Shown: one piece after another, positions 52,825-61,207 of the stretch
Position numbering within the stretch: the first letter of the stretch is position 1
How the letters are laid out: each line of letters opens with the position of its first letter
Position numbers and translations under genes: made by a program
The notes under the pieces: generated by a model
The model's input: only the letters and a program-made list of their open reading frames with translations
The model's database searches: none
What the model was told of the DNA's origin: nothing
NCBI RefSeq assembly: GCF_036895565.1
Contig: NZ_CP145904.1
Location: 3,344,715 to 3,408,714 of the forward strand
Source of the DNA: Flavobacterium sp. KS-LB2
GTDB lineage: Bacteria; Bacteroidota; Bacteroidia; Flavobacteriales; Flavobacteriaceae
Reading direction: 5' to 3'
DNA length: 64,000 bases

Positions 52825-54330
52825 ATGTCTAAACAAGTTCGGGTGCGTTTTGCACCAAGTCCAACTGGACCTTTACATATTGGCGGAGTTCGTACCGCAT
52901 TATTCAATTATTTATTTGCCAAAAAAAACAATGGTGTTTTCTTCTTGAGAATTGAAGATACGGACCAAAATCGTTTTGTTCCCGGTGCTGAAGAATATAT
53001 CATGGAAGCACTGGAATGGTTAGGAATTGCGCCAGATGAAACCATTGGCAAAAATGAAAAATTTGGTCCATACCGTCAAAGCGAAAGAAAAGATTTGTAC
53101 CAACAATATGCTGCTGAATTAATCAATTCCGGAAATGCGTATTATGCTTTTGATACAGCAGAAGCTTTGGATGCAGCAAGAAAACTAGAAGAAGAACAAG
53201 GAAAAACCTTTATATACAATCATACTAACAGAGAAAAACTGGACACTTCGCTAGTGATTTCTGCAGACGAAACTGCTAAAAGAATTGCTGCTGGAGAACA
53301 TTATGTCATCCGTTTTAAAACTCCGGTAAACGAAACCTTGCATTTGCATGACATCATTCGTGGTGATGTGAAATTTGAAACGAATCTTTTAGATGATAAA
53401 GTATTGTTTAAAAGTGACGGAATGCCAACGTATCATTTGGCTAATATTGTGGATGATCATTTAATGGAAACATCTCATGTAATTCGTGGTGAAGAATGGT
53501 TGCCATCGATGCCTTTACACGTTTTATTATACAGAGCGTTTGGTTGGGAAGCACCGGAATTTGCACATTTACCATTGATTATGAAACCTGTTGGAAACGG
53601 AAAATTATCCAAACGTGACGGCGACAAAATGGGATTTCCTGTATTTCCATTGGATTGGAAAACTGCAGAAGGCATTTCGTCGGGTTACAGAGAAAAAGGA
53701 TTTTTCCCGGAAGCCGTAATCAACTTTTTAGCATTATTAGGTTGGAATGACGGAACGGATAAAGAATTATTCTCGCTGGAAGAATTAGTTGCAGCATTTG
53801 ACTTGAACAGAGTTCATAAGGCTGGAGCTAAATTTGATCCGGAAAAAAACAAATGGTTCAATCACCAGTATTTAATCAAGCAGGAAGATGCAACTTTGGC
53901 GAAAGCCTATGCTCCTATTTTGGCTGAAAAAGGGTTTTCTGTAGATGAAAGTGTATTAACAAAAGTGGTTTCTTTGATCAAAGAACGCGCGCATTTTGTT
54001 TCTGAATTTTGGGAAATGAGTGATTTCTTTTTTGTGGCTCCAACAGCGTATGATGAAAAAGCAAGCAAAAATTGGAAAGCAGAAACTCCGGCATTAATGC
54101 AGGAATTAATTTCTGTTGTGGAAGAAATCACCGATTTTACTTCTATGAATATTGAAACCATTGTGAAAGACTGGATGACGAAAAACGAAATTGGAATGGG
54201 AAAAGTAATGCAACCGTTTCGTTTGAGTTTGGTTGGCGCGCTGAAAGGTCCTCACCTATTTGATATCGTTGAAGTAATTGGAAAAGACGAAACGATAAAA
54301 AGAATTCAAAAAGCAATCGCTACTTTGTAG
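52825..54330 (+). CDS. gltX: Glutamate--tRNA ligase
   Basis: Charges tRNA-Glu, which also feeds heme synthesis through HemA. Class I signatures FAPSPTGPLHIGGVRTALFNYLFA and GKLSKRDGDKMGFP are complete. The start MSKQVRVRFAPSPTG gives 501 residues; a longer frame begins at 52798 but adds only MYLRKKFTA. The sequence TATCTTCG upstream resembles a -7 box with one mismatch. Confidence 0.96.
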   Translation: MSKQVRVRFAPSPTGPLHIGGVRTALFNYLFAKKNNGVFFLRIEDTDQNRFVPGAEEYIMEALEWLGIAPDETIGKNEKFGPYRQSERKDLYQQYAAELINSGNAYYAFDTAEALDAARKLEEEQGKTFIYNHTNREKLDTSLVISADETAKRIAAGEHYVIRFKTPVNETLHLHDIIRGDVKFETNLLDDKVLFKSDGMPTYHLANIVDDHLMETSHVIRGEEWLPSMPLHVLLYRAFGWEAPEFAHLPLIMKPVGNGKLSKRDGDKMGFPVFPLDWKTAEGISSGYREKGFFPEAVINFLALLGWNDGTDKELFSLEELVAAFDLNRVHKAGAKFDPEKNKWFNHQYLIKQEDATLAKAYAPILAEKGFSVDESVLTKVVSLIKERAHFVSEFWEMSDFFFVAPTAYDEKASKNWKAETPALMQELISVVEEITDFTSMNIETIVKDWMTKNEIGMGKVMQPFRLSLVGALKGPHLFDIVEVIGKDETIKRIQKAIATL

Positions 54331-54355
54331 CTTTTAAACACAAAGTTATCCAAGA

Positions 54356-54399
54356 AAGGCTCAAAGTTCACTAAATAAACGTAGTGAACTTTGAGCCTT
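54356..54399. terminator. Long perfect hairpin between gltX and the barrel gene
   Basis: Eighteen-base perfect arms AAGGCTCAAAGTTCACTA and TAGTGAACTTTGAGCCTT around an eight-base loop. It separates convergent genes but has no long T-run. Confidence 0.65.
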
Positions 54400-54424
54400 C
54401 TTACTTTCATTCTTATATGATTAG

Positions 54425-55066
54425 CTACAAATAAATAATCAAATTACCATTCAGTATTCCTGGATTCCCTTTGAAATTGACTCCTAAATTCTTGTTGTTC
54501 AAGTTTTCAAGCATGTTATTGACTCCATATTGATAGGAAACATTAGCTCTGAAATGACGAACACCAAACGTGATTCCAACCGTTGGATAAAAATTAAAAT
54601 TTGAAATCTCCCTAATATCTTTGGCTAGCAACGTTGTCCCAGAAATGACATTGTTTTCATCAGAGTTATCTATATTTAATTTTCCATTTACCTGAACAAT
54701 TGGGCCAAACTCAATACTCAAATGATTTTCAACCAATTTATAACTTACTTGTAAAGACACTTGAGCTGACGCCAATTTATAATTAACATCTTCCTGTACC
54801 AAAGTCAAAGTATTCGTTGCAACAGAAAAATTATTTTCGCTAAATTGAATGTTATACACCATATCCCAATTATTATAGAAATTTCCCCGCATAGAAAGTC
54901 CCGCATTCCAACCCAAATCAGGTTTAGTTTGGAAATTATCCGTATTCAGGGTAAATTGATTGACTCCAAAACTGATTCCTATCCTATTTGAATCCCTATA
55001 TTTATATTGGGAGAAGGCTGTTATCGATAGTAAAGCAAAAAATAAAGTAAGCGCTATCTTTTTCAT
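54425..55066 (-). CDS. Outer-membrane beta-barrel protein
   Basis: A 213-residue exported barrel. MKKIALTLFFALLSITAFSQ is a signal peptide. The rest alternates hydrophobic and polar residues in about eight strands, such as RIGISFGVNQFTL, YNIQFSENNFSVA and AQVSLQVSYKLV, as in small porin-fold proteins of the PorT type. No specific function is recognised. Confidence 0.8.
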   Translation of the reverse strand: MKKIALTLFFALLSITAFSQYKYRDSNRIGISFGVNQFTLNTDNFQTKPDLGWNAGLSMRGNFYNNWDMVYNIQFSENNFSVATNTLTLVQEDVNYKLASAQVSLQVSYKLVENHLSIEFGPIVQVNGKLNIDNSDENNVISGTTLLAKDIREISNFNFYPTVGITFGVRHFRANVSYQYGVNNMLENLNNKNLGVNFKGNPGILNGNLIIYL

Positions 55067-55144
55067 ATAATTGAAATTTACAAAGACAAACCTAAAGATT
55101 TTTTGTAAATTGTGAGATAATTTTTAACTAATAATACAAACATT

Positions 55145-56134
55145 ATGGATATTGCATTAATTATCTTACTGGTCTTTGGTTTCTTCATTTTACTGTCGTC
55201 CTTTTTTACAGTAAAACAACAAACAGCTGTTGTTGTAGAGCGATTTGGAAAATTTTTAAGTATCAGACAATCTGGTTTACATTTGAAAATTCCGTTAATC
55301 GATAGAATTGCAGGACGTGTGAATCTAAAAATTCAACAATTAGATGTTATCATTGAAACAAAAACCAAAGACAACGTTTTTGTTAAGCTTAAAGTTTCGG
55401 TTCAATTTATGGTTATCAAAGAAACTGTTTATGATGCTTTTTATAAACTAGAATATCCACACGATCAAATTACTTCTTATGTATTTGATGTCGTTCGTGC
55501 TGAAGTTCCAAAATTAAAACTAGATGATGTTTTTGAAAGAAAGGATGATATTGCCATTGCTGTAAAAAGAGAATTGAATGAAGCCATGACTACTTACGGA
55601 TACACGATTATCAACACTTTAGTAACAGATATTGATCCGGATATTCAAGTGAAAAATGCCATGAATAGAATTAATGCGGCTGATAGAGAAAAAACAGTAG
55701 CTGAATTTGAAGCAGAAGCATCCAGAATTAGAATTGTAGCCAAAGCCGAAGCTGAAGCCGAAAGCAAAAGATTACAAGGACAAGGTATTGCGAACCAAAG
55801 AAGAGAAATTGCCAAAGGTTTAGTGGAAAGTGTAGATGTTTTGAACAGAGTTGGGATAAATTCTCAGGAAGCTTCAGCATTGATTGTTGTGACACAACAT
55901 TATGATACACTTCAAGCTATTGGTGCTGATGCAAATTCTAATCTGATTTTATTGCCTAATTCTCCACAAGCTGGAAGTGATATGCTCAACAATATGATTG
56001 CTTCGTTCAGTGCTTCCAATCAAGTGGGTGAATTGATGAAAAAAAGAGGTGAAAAAAGAACTTCAAGAAGAGAAAAAAATATAGAAATTCCTGAAAAACC
56101 AGAAGCTCCAGAAAGCCCGGAAACAGAAGAATAA
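55145..56134 (+). CDS. SPFH domain membrane protein (stomatin/prohibitin-like)
   Basis: A 329-residue protein. An N-terminal helix (about 3-22) is followed by the SPFH domain (VVVERFGKFLSIRQSGLHLKIPLIDRIAGRVNLK...) and a helical C-terminal part with AEFEAEASRIRIVAKAEAEAESKRLQGQGIANQRREI. Such proteins form oligomeric membrane scaffolds that often regulate proteases (as QmcA, HflK/C). The C-terminus is charged and ends PEAPESPETEE. The DUF6327-like gene lies immediately downstream in opposite orientation. Confidence 0.9.
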   Translation: MDIALIILLVFGFFILLSSFFTVKQQTAVVVERFGKFLSIRQSGLHLKIPLIDRIAGRVNLKIQQLDVIIETKTKDNVFVKLKVSVQFMVIKETVYDAFYKLEYPHDQITSYVFDVVRAEVPKLKLDDVFERKDDIAIAVKRELNEAMTTYGYTIINTLVTDIDPDIQVKNAMNRINAADREKTVAEFEAEASRIRIVAKAEAEAESKRLQGQGIANQRREIAKGLVESVDVLNRVGINSQEASALIVVTQHYDTLQAIGADANSNLILLPNSPQAGSDMLNNMIASFSASNQVGELMKKRGEKRTSRREKNIEIPEKPEAPESPETEE

Positions 56135-56150
56135 TTTACTAGAATTCATT

Positions 56151-56177
56151 AAAAAAGAGGCTTAATTGCCTCTTTTT
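56151..56177. terminator. Bidirectional terminator of the SPFH and holin-like genes
   Basis: AAAAAAGAGGC and GCCTCTTTTT around a six-base loop. It extends into the 3' end of the minus-strand gene at 56162. Confidence 0.75.
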
Positions 56178-56416
56178 ATTTTTTTAATCCATTTGATTAC
56201 GTACGGTAATGCAATGTTTAAGATTGTTCCGTATGACCCTGAAAAGGCCGATAAAGAAGAACCAACAACTCCACTTACTAGATTCATTGGCGTTATGCTT
56301 TCTTTTGTTTTTTGAAAACCATAAGCCAATTTCTGATAACTGATTTCTTGTTCAATCTTTAAAATTTCAAGTTCCCTTTCAATTTGAGCATACGAAGAAT
56401 ATTTTTTGGTTTCCAT
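56162..56416 (-). CDS. Small membrane-associated protein (DUF6327-like)
   Basis: An 84-residue protein. Its N-terminal half (KYSSYAQIERELEILKIEQEISYQKLAYGFQKTKESI) is helical, and a short hydrophobic region (LVSGVVGSSLSAFSGSYGTILNIALPYVIKWI) may insert in a membrane. It is the last of a three-gene unit with a holin-like protein and YtxH. The group is common in Bacteroidota and of unknown function, possibly linked to envelope stress. Confidence 0.7.
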   Translation of the reverse strand: METKKYSSYAQIERELEILKIEQEISYQKLAYGFQKTKESITPMNLVSGVVGSSLSAFSGSYGTILNIALPYVIKWIKKIKRGN

Positions 56417-56419
56417 AAG

Positions 56420-56770
56420 TTAGTCGTTAAAAAATATTTCTGAAAATTTCTCTAAAATTGGTCCTTCAACGATTTTATCTTTTATAGAAAATAAAATTCC
56501 TGTAATCACAAGATAAACTCCTCCAACGATTAAAAATCCCAAAGCGTAACTATCTAAAGCGATACCTATAGCTAACGCTGCGGCAACAGAACAAAACAGT
56601 AAAACCATACTGAAACACAATAAAATCAATGAAAATTTTATGATCATCGTTGTTGATTTCATTGCAACCTTGAAACCCCACAATTTATAATACGCCACAG
56701 TACTTTCTAAATAAGCTTTGGCTTGTTCTTGAATGTTTTCTGTATTTTCTTTTAGTTCTTCAAAGGCCAT
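56420..56770 (-). CDS. Phage holin-like membrane protein (holin-X family)
   Basis: A 116-residue protein with two membrane helices (about 55-78 and 85-105, ILLCFSMVLLFCSVAAALAIGIALD then LGFLIVGGVYLVITGILF) and amphipathic ends. The fold is that of the putative actinobacterial holin-X family. No lysin or phage gene is near, so a phage role is unlikely; in this setting it is a general envelope protein. Confidence 0.75.
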   Translation of the reverse strand: MAFEELKENTENIQEQAKAYLESTVAYYKLWGFKVAMKSTTMIIKFSLILLCFSMVLLFCSVAAALAIGIALDSYALGFLIVGGVYLVITGILFSIKDKIVEGPILEKFSEIFFND

Positions 56771-56810
56771 GAATTTGTTTTTAGGATTTGATACAATAGG
56801 TAAATCAAAA

Positions 56811-57140
56811 TTATTTTTGAAGTTTTGCGTTCTGCCTCTTTAGCTCCGCTAATTTTTCTTCTAAGAATGAAATTACATCTTCGGTCTTGTGACTCATATT
56901 TGAAACCAGTTCTTCATAAGTTTCTTCTAAATCAAATTTTGCACTTGTAAATTTATCTTTCAATTCTAAAGATGCGTTGTCCAATTTATTTTTTAATTCA
57001 CATTTAACATCATCAAAACCATCTTTAATTTTTCCTCTTGTTTTAGAACCTTTATCCGGAGCAAATAAAATTCCAATTCCAGCTCCGATAGCTGCTCCTG
57101 TCAAAAGAGCCAATACTGTATTTCCCGTATTATTCGACAT
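56811..57140 (-). CDS. YtxH domain protein
   Basis: A 109-residue protein: an N-terminal glycine-rich membrane helix GNTVLALLTGAAIGAGIGILFAPDKGSKTRGKIKDG matches the YtxH family, and a helical charged tail follows. YtxH proteins in Firmicutes are general stress proteins. First gene in the three-gene unit. Confidence 0.85.
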   Translation of the reverse strand: MSNNTGNTVLALLTGAAIGAGIGILFAPDKGSKTRGKIKDGFDDVKCELKNKLDNASLELKDKFTSAKFDLEETYEELVSNMSHKTEDVISFLEEKLAELKRQNAKLQK

Positions 57141-57383
57141 GATTCTTAATTTTAAAAGTTTGTTTCATAAAGATACGAATTTATTAACAACAACCCGTTA
57201 ACAACTCGTTAAAGTGTAATTTTACAAAATAAAAAGCAAATAAAAGCGAGCTGTTTAATGTTTATTTGAATTCTATATTGATTGTCATTTGTTTTAAAAA
57301 ACTACCTTAAAATCAATTTATGAACCTCGTTTTTAATTGGAAATAATTATTAAAAAAACTTTTTTTATAAGAAATTACAATAA

Positions 57384-57414
57384 TAAAAAAAGCCCTCTAA
57401 GAAGAGAGCTTTTA
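57384..57414. terminator. glnS terminator
   Basis: AAAAAAAGCCCTCT and AGAGAGCTTTT form a hairpin with one mismatch. The rest of the 302-base gap (57141-57442) is AT-rich; I see no gene in it. Confidence 0.7.
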
Positions 57415-57442
57415 ATTGATAAAATCTATTTAAAAATAAATC

Positions 57443-59545
57443 TTAAAATTTAAGATCATTTAATAATTGTAACACTTTTTCGTTTTTCTCGTTCGTTTTT
57501 AATTCTGAAAGTTGTGTTTCAAAAAGACTAAAATTATTCAAATCATTTTGCAAATTTTCAACAGCTAAAATTCTAACGGCTGCCATTTGACTTTTTAACG
57601 ACATCGTGTATAATTTTGTCAAAGCTTCTTCTTCAATGTCTTTTACTTGAACTTTATCTGAATGATGTAAAATCAAATTAGAAAACAACAAGGAGTTATT
57701 GTCATTCTTGATGTTTTTGACAATAGTCTGAATAATTAAACTGTAATTATCAATACTTTTTATGTTTTCAACAATGCTGTTTAAAATCAAATTAGCATTG
57801 TTTTCATCCTTTTCTTTTACATATTTATTGATTTCTTTTTGAGTATTCATCAATAAATTTTCCTCTTTTTTACCTTTCTCTTCCCAAGCATCTTTCAATC
57901 CAACGGTTTTATTAAAGACAATTTTCCCTTCGGTTGTATCTTTATCTACATTGAAATAACCCAAACGCTGAAACTGGAATTTCTCTCCAGATTGAACCGT
58001 TGCTAAACTTGATTCTACAAATCCTTTTACAATTTGTAACGAACTAGGATTCATAAATTCTAAGAAATTTTTCTCTTTATGACTGTCTGGTGCTTCATCA
58101 ATAAACAAGCGATCATAGAGACGAACTTCTGCTTCTAAAGCATGTTGTATAGAAACCCAGTGCAAGGTTCCAGCCACTTTCCTTTGACTGGCTTCGCTCC
58201 CACTTCCGCTTCTGCTATCTTCGTCATACGTTACATGAATCTCTGTAATATTGCCAGCAGCATCTTTTATAACACTTTCTCCTTTAATGATATACGCGTT
58301 TTTTAGACGTACTTCTCGGCCTAAACTCAATCGGAAAAACTTCGCCGGAGCATCTTCTAAAAAGTCTTCTCTTTCAATAAATAATTCTTTTGAAAAAGGA
58401 ACTTTTCTAAATCCTGCACTTTCATCTTCCTGATTATTTTCTGCTTCCAGCCATTCTTCTTTATCTTCCGGATAATTCGTAATTACTAATTTTATTGGAT
58501 CTAAAACCGCCATAACTCTTGGAGCAGTTTTATTCAAATCTTCGCGCAAGCAAAATTCCAAAAGTGAAAAATCGATTATATTTTCTCTTTTGGCAACACC
58601 AATAATTTCACAAAACTTACGAATAGAATTCGCTGTATAACCCCTTCTTCTCAATCCTGAAATCGTTGGCATTCTAGGATCGTCCCAACCATTTACTATA
58701 TTTTCCTGTACCAATTGCAACAGTTTTCGCTTGCTCATTACGGTGTAATTCAAGTTCAAACGCGCAAATTCATATTGATGTGGTTTTACTTTTGAGTCAT
58801 CATAAATTTGGTCCAAAAACCAGTTGTATAATTCTCTGTGCATAACAAATTCTAACGTACAAATAGAATGTGAAATTTGCTCTATATAATCACTTTCGCC
58901 ATGTGCAAAATCATACATTGGATAGATTTTCCAATCGTTTCCGGTTCTATGATGATGGCGGTGTAAAACACGATACATCAATGGATCACGCATCAACATA
59001 TTAGTAGAAGTCATATCAATTTTGGCACGCAAGACATGGCTTCCCTCTGGGAAATCTCCGTTTTTCATTCCTTCAAACAAAGTCAAATTTTCTTCAACAG
59101 AACGGTTTCTAAAAGGTCCATCAACACCTGGTTGCGTAGGTGTTCCTTTTTGCGCAGCCATATCTTCTGAAGATTGGCTGTCGATGTAAGCGGTACCGTT
59201 TTTAATCATTTTTACAGCCCAATCGTACAATTGTTGGAAGTAATCAGAAGCATATCGTTCTTCGGCCCAATTAAAACCCAACCATTGTAAATCTTCTTTA
59301 ATAGCATCTACATATTCTTGCTCTTCTTTGGCTGGATTTGTATCGTCAAAACGTAAGTTCACTGGCGCATTGTACTTTAAACCCAATCCAAAATTCAAAC
59401 ATATAGATTTGGCATGACCTATGTGTAAATACCCATTAGGCTCTGGTGGAAAACGGAAACGTAATTTATCTTGAGGAAAACCGTTTGATAAACTGTCTTC
59501 AATGATTTGTTCTATAAAATGGAGTGATTTTTCTTCAGTTGACAT
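57443..59545 (-). CDS. glnS: Glutamine--tRNA ligase with C-terminal extension
   Basis: Charges tRNA-Gln. The catalytic part (about 1-560) has FRFPPEPNGYLHIGHAKSICLNFG (HIGH) and VMSKRKLLQLV (KMSKS equivalent), and ends GLKDAWEEKGKK as other GlnRS enzymes do. About 140 further residues follow, helical and rich in Asn, Leu and Lys (NNANLILNSIVENIKSIDNYS...). Fusions with a YqeY/GatB-like tail are known in this phylum; this tail does not clearly show the YqeY pattern. A -7 box TACCTTTG lies 19 bases upstream. Confidence 0.94.
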   Translation of the reverse strand: MSTEEKSLHFIEQIIEDSLSNGFPQDKLRFRFPPEPNGYLHIGHAKSICLNFGLGLKYNAPVNLRFDDTNPAKEEQEYVDAIKEDLQWLGFNWAEERYASDYFQQLYDWAVKMIKNGTAYIDSQSSEDMAAQKGTPTQPGVDGPFRNRSVEENLTLFEGMKNGDFPEGSHVLRAKIDMTSTNMLMRDPLMYRVLHRHHHRTGNDWKIYPMYDFAHGESDYIEQISHSICTLEFVMHRELYNWFLDQIYDDSKVKPHQYEFARLNLNYTVMSKRKLLQLVQENIVNGWDDPRMPTISGLRRRGYTANSIRKFCEIIGVAKRENIIDFSLLEFCLREDLNKTAPRVMAVLDPIKLVITNYPEDKEEWLEAENNQEDESAGFRKVPFSKELFIEREDFLEDAPAKFFRLSLGREVRLKNAYIIKGESVIKDAAGNITEIHVTYDEDSRSGSGSEASQRKVAGTLHWVSIQHALEAEVRLYDRLFIDEAPDSHKEKNFLEFMNPSSLQIVKGFVESSLATVQSGEKFQFQRLGYFNVDKDTTEGKIVFNKTVGLKDAWEEKGKKEENLLMNTQKEINKYVKEKDENNANLILNSIVENIKSIDNYSLIIQTIVKNIKNDNNSLLFSNLILHHSDKVQVKDIEEEALTKLYTMSLKSQMAAVRILAVENLQNDLNNFSLFETQLSELKTNEKNEKVLQLLNDLKF

Positions 59546-59563
59546 TTTTTTGTTTTATTTTAG

Positions 59564-59571
59564 CAAAGGTA
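59564..59571 (-). promoter_or_regulatory. -7 promoter box (TACCTTTG) for glnS
   Basis: An exact TAnnTTTG match on the minus strand, ending 19 bases before the start codon. Confidence 0.55.
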
Positions 59572-59668
59572 AAAAAGTTTAAGGTTTAATGTTTACTGTT
59601 TCCATAGAAACCTATGAAAAGTTAGCAATTGCACTTTAAACTTTACACCATAAACAAAAAATATAATA

Positions 59669-60028
59669 ATGGGAATCATAAAACTTAAAAATATCAGAAC
59701 CTACTCCTATCATGGTTGTTTAATCGAGGAAGGAAAAATTGGGTCTGACTATACCGTAAATTTAGAAGTGAAAACTGATTTGAGGAAATCCAGTATCTCA
59801 GATGATTTGAAAGATACTGTTGATTACGTGCTCTTGAATCGTATAGTTGTAGAAGAAATGGCCATTCGTTCAGACCTATTAGAACATGTGGCACACCGTA
59901 TTTTGACCAGAATATTTGAAGAAATTCCTGAAATATCTAGAATTGTTGTTGCAGTTTCTAAACTCAATCCTCCTATTGGCGGTGATGTTGAAGCAGTTAC
60001 TATAGAAATGGAAGAATATAGAAGTTAA
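59669..60028 (+). CDS. folB: Dihydroneopterin aldolase
   Basis: Folate pathway: converts dihydroneopterin to hydroxymethyl-dihydropterin. 119 residues. MGIIKLKNIRTYSYHGCLIEEGKIGSDYTVNLEVKT carries the active-site Glu region of the family, and VVVAVSKLNPPIGGDVEAVTIEME is the C-terminal signature with the catalytic lysine. No other fol gene is adjacent. The tRNA-Cys gene follows. Confidence 0.93.
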   Translation: MGIIKLKNIRTYSYHGCLIEEGKIGSDYTVNLEVKTDLRKSSISDDLKDTVDYVLLNRIVVEEMAIRSDLLEHVAHRILTRIFEEIPEISRIVVAVSKLNPPIGGDVEAVTIEMEEYRS

Positions 60029-60108
60029 ATAAGAAATGTTTAAAAAGGATAAAAAAATATTTTTTGAAACTTTTAAACTTTAAGCTTTTAAACTTTAAAC
60101 TTTTTAAG

Positions 60109-60116
60109 TACTTTTG
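60109..60116 (+). promoter_or_regulatory. -7 promoter box (TACTTTTG) of tRNA-Cys
   Basis: An exact TAnnTTTG match, 17 bases before the tRNA 5' end. Confidence 0.6.
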
Positions 60117-60132
60117 CCATCCGTTTAACAAT

Positions 60133-60203
60133 GGCGTCGTGGCCGAGCGGCTAGGCTGGGCTCTGCAAAAGCTCCTACTCCGGTTCGAATCCGGACGATG
60201 CCT
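60133..60203 (+). tRNA. tRNA-Cys (anticodon GCA)
   Basis: A full cloverleaf of 71 bases. Acceptor stem GGCGTCG with CGATGCC (one G-U pair), D arm GCC/GGC, anticodon stem GGGCT with AGCTC and loop CTGCAAA giving anticodon GCA, short variable loop, and T arm CCGGTTCGAATCCGG. The discriminator base is T and CCA is not encoded. A terminator hairpin follows at once. Confidence 0.95.
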
Positions 60204-60207
60204 CAAG

Positions 60208-60237
60208 AAGAGATACAGCAATGTGTCTCTTTTTTTT
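60208..60237 (+). terminator. tRNA-Cys terminator
   Basis: AAGAGATACA and TGTGTCTCTT with a GCAA loop, followed by a run of T residues. Confidence 0.8.
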
Positions 60238-60238
60238 A

Positions 60239-60323
60239 TGTCTTATTACAAGGAACGAAGTAATCCTAGTTTTGGCTCAACATATTTCCTGTTAATGTGA
60301 TTGCTTCGTACGTTGCAATGACA
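60239..60323. repeat. Imperfect inverted-repeat element in the tRNA-Cys to LysE gap
   Basis: The left end, TGTCTTATTACAAGGAACGAAG..., and the reverse complement of the right end, TGTCATTGCAACGTACGAAG..., are alike over about 25 bases, with both ends beginning TGTC. The centre is a non-matching 34 bases. The ends resemble the CATTGCGAGGAACGAAGCAATC family found dispersed in many bacteria. The remaining gap (60324-60482) is AT-rich and holds no gene I can see. Confidence 0.55.
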
Positions 60324-60422
60324 GTAATTAGGTGTTTTTTGTGTTTCTAAATTATTAAGAAATTAAGTTTCATTAAGTCTAAACACTTAATTTTTCTTAG
60401 TTACTTAATAGTTTAAATAAAA

Positions 60423-60458
60423 AAGCCTTAATTCTAAATTGATTTAGAGTCAAGGCTT
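60423..60458. terminator. Terminator of the LysE-type gene
   Basis: AAGCCTTAATTCTAAAT and ATTTAGAGTCAAGGCTT form a hairpin with two mismatches downstream of the minus-strand gene. Confidence 0.6.
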
Positions 60459-60482
60459 CTACTATTTTATAAAAATTATGAT

Positions 60483-61163
60483 TTATTGATTATCAATCTT
60501 TTCAAACGCTTTTTTAACCATCGCTTTTTCTTCTGGGAACCAACCTTGAGTGATTAAAACCATCCCAAAAACCATCATTACAACACTTATTCCTTTTTTA
60601 ATTTTAAGAATATTTACTGGTGTTAGTTTTGTTTTTAATTGCTTAGCTAATAATATTTTAATACAATCAATAAACAAATAAGAAGCTATCACTGATATAA
60701 AAAAAGTAATCATTCTAGAGGTTTGTATTTCTAGTTTTGGTCCAACAGAAATAATGATTGCCAACCAAAAACCAAGAACACCTATATTGATAATGTTTAA
60801 CAAAAACCCTTTTATAAAAAGACTTAAATAGTTTTTTTTCACTATTTCTCTATCAATACTATCGGTATTAATTTTTTCTTCTTTTTTTAATTGTATGAAG
60901 GAAATTATACCATAAACTAGCATCAATACACCACCAAAAATAAAAAGTGCTGGTTGATCTTTTAAACTTTGAATCAGCCTATAACTTCCTAAATAAGCAA
61001 TTCCTATAAAAACAATATCTCCAGAAACTACTCCTAAATCAAAAACTAAAGCCGCTCTAAATCCTTTTATAATACTTGTTTCAAGTAAAATAAAAAAAAC
61101 TGGACCTATCATAAAACTCAAGAAAATTCCCCAAGGAATACCAGATAAAATATCGTTTACCAT
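60483..61163 (-). CDS. LysE-family transporter
   Basis: A 226-residue membrane exporter with five or six helices. SGIPWGIFLSFMIGPVFFILLETSIIKGFRAALVFDLGVVSGDIVFIGIAYLG is the N-terminal LysE/RhtB signature, with a charged central loop and a second helix group. Family members export amino acids or homoserine lactones; the substrate here is unknown. Its gene is 44 bases downstream of the DUF2807 gene on the same strand. Confidence 0.88.
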   Translation of the reverse strand: MVNDILSGIPWGIFLSFMIGPVFFILLETSIIKGFRAALVFDLGVVSGDIVFIGIAYLGSYRLIQSLKDQPALFIFGGVLMLVYGIISFIQLKKEEKINTDSIDREIVKKNYLSLFIKGFLLNIINIGVLGFWLAIIISVGPKLEIQTSRMITFFISVIASYLFIDCIKILLAKQLKTKLTPVNILKIKKGISVVMMVFGMVLITQGWFPEEKAMVKKAFEKIDNQ

Positions 61164-61207
61164 TAAAAATAAAAATTTATTACTCTAAAATGAAAAGCAA
61201 AGTACTA

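Noticed and set aside
54345..54353. TTATCCAAG as a DnaA box
   Set aside because: It differs from TTATNCACA at two key bases and is a single occurrence, so it does not support an origin here.
56420..56770. Holin-like gene as evidence of a prophage
   Set aside because: No lysin, integrase, capsid or tail gene lies near; the family is widespread outside phages.
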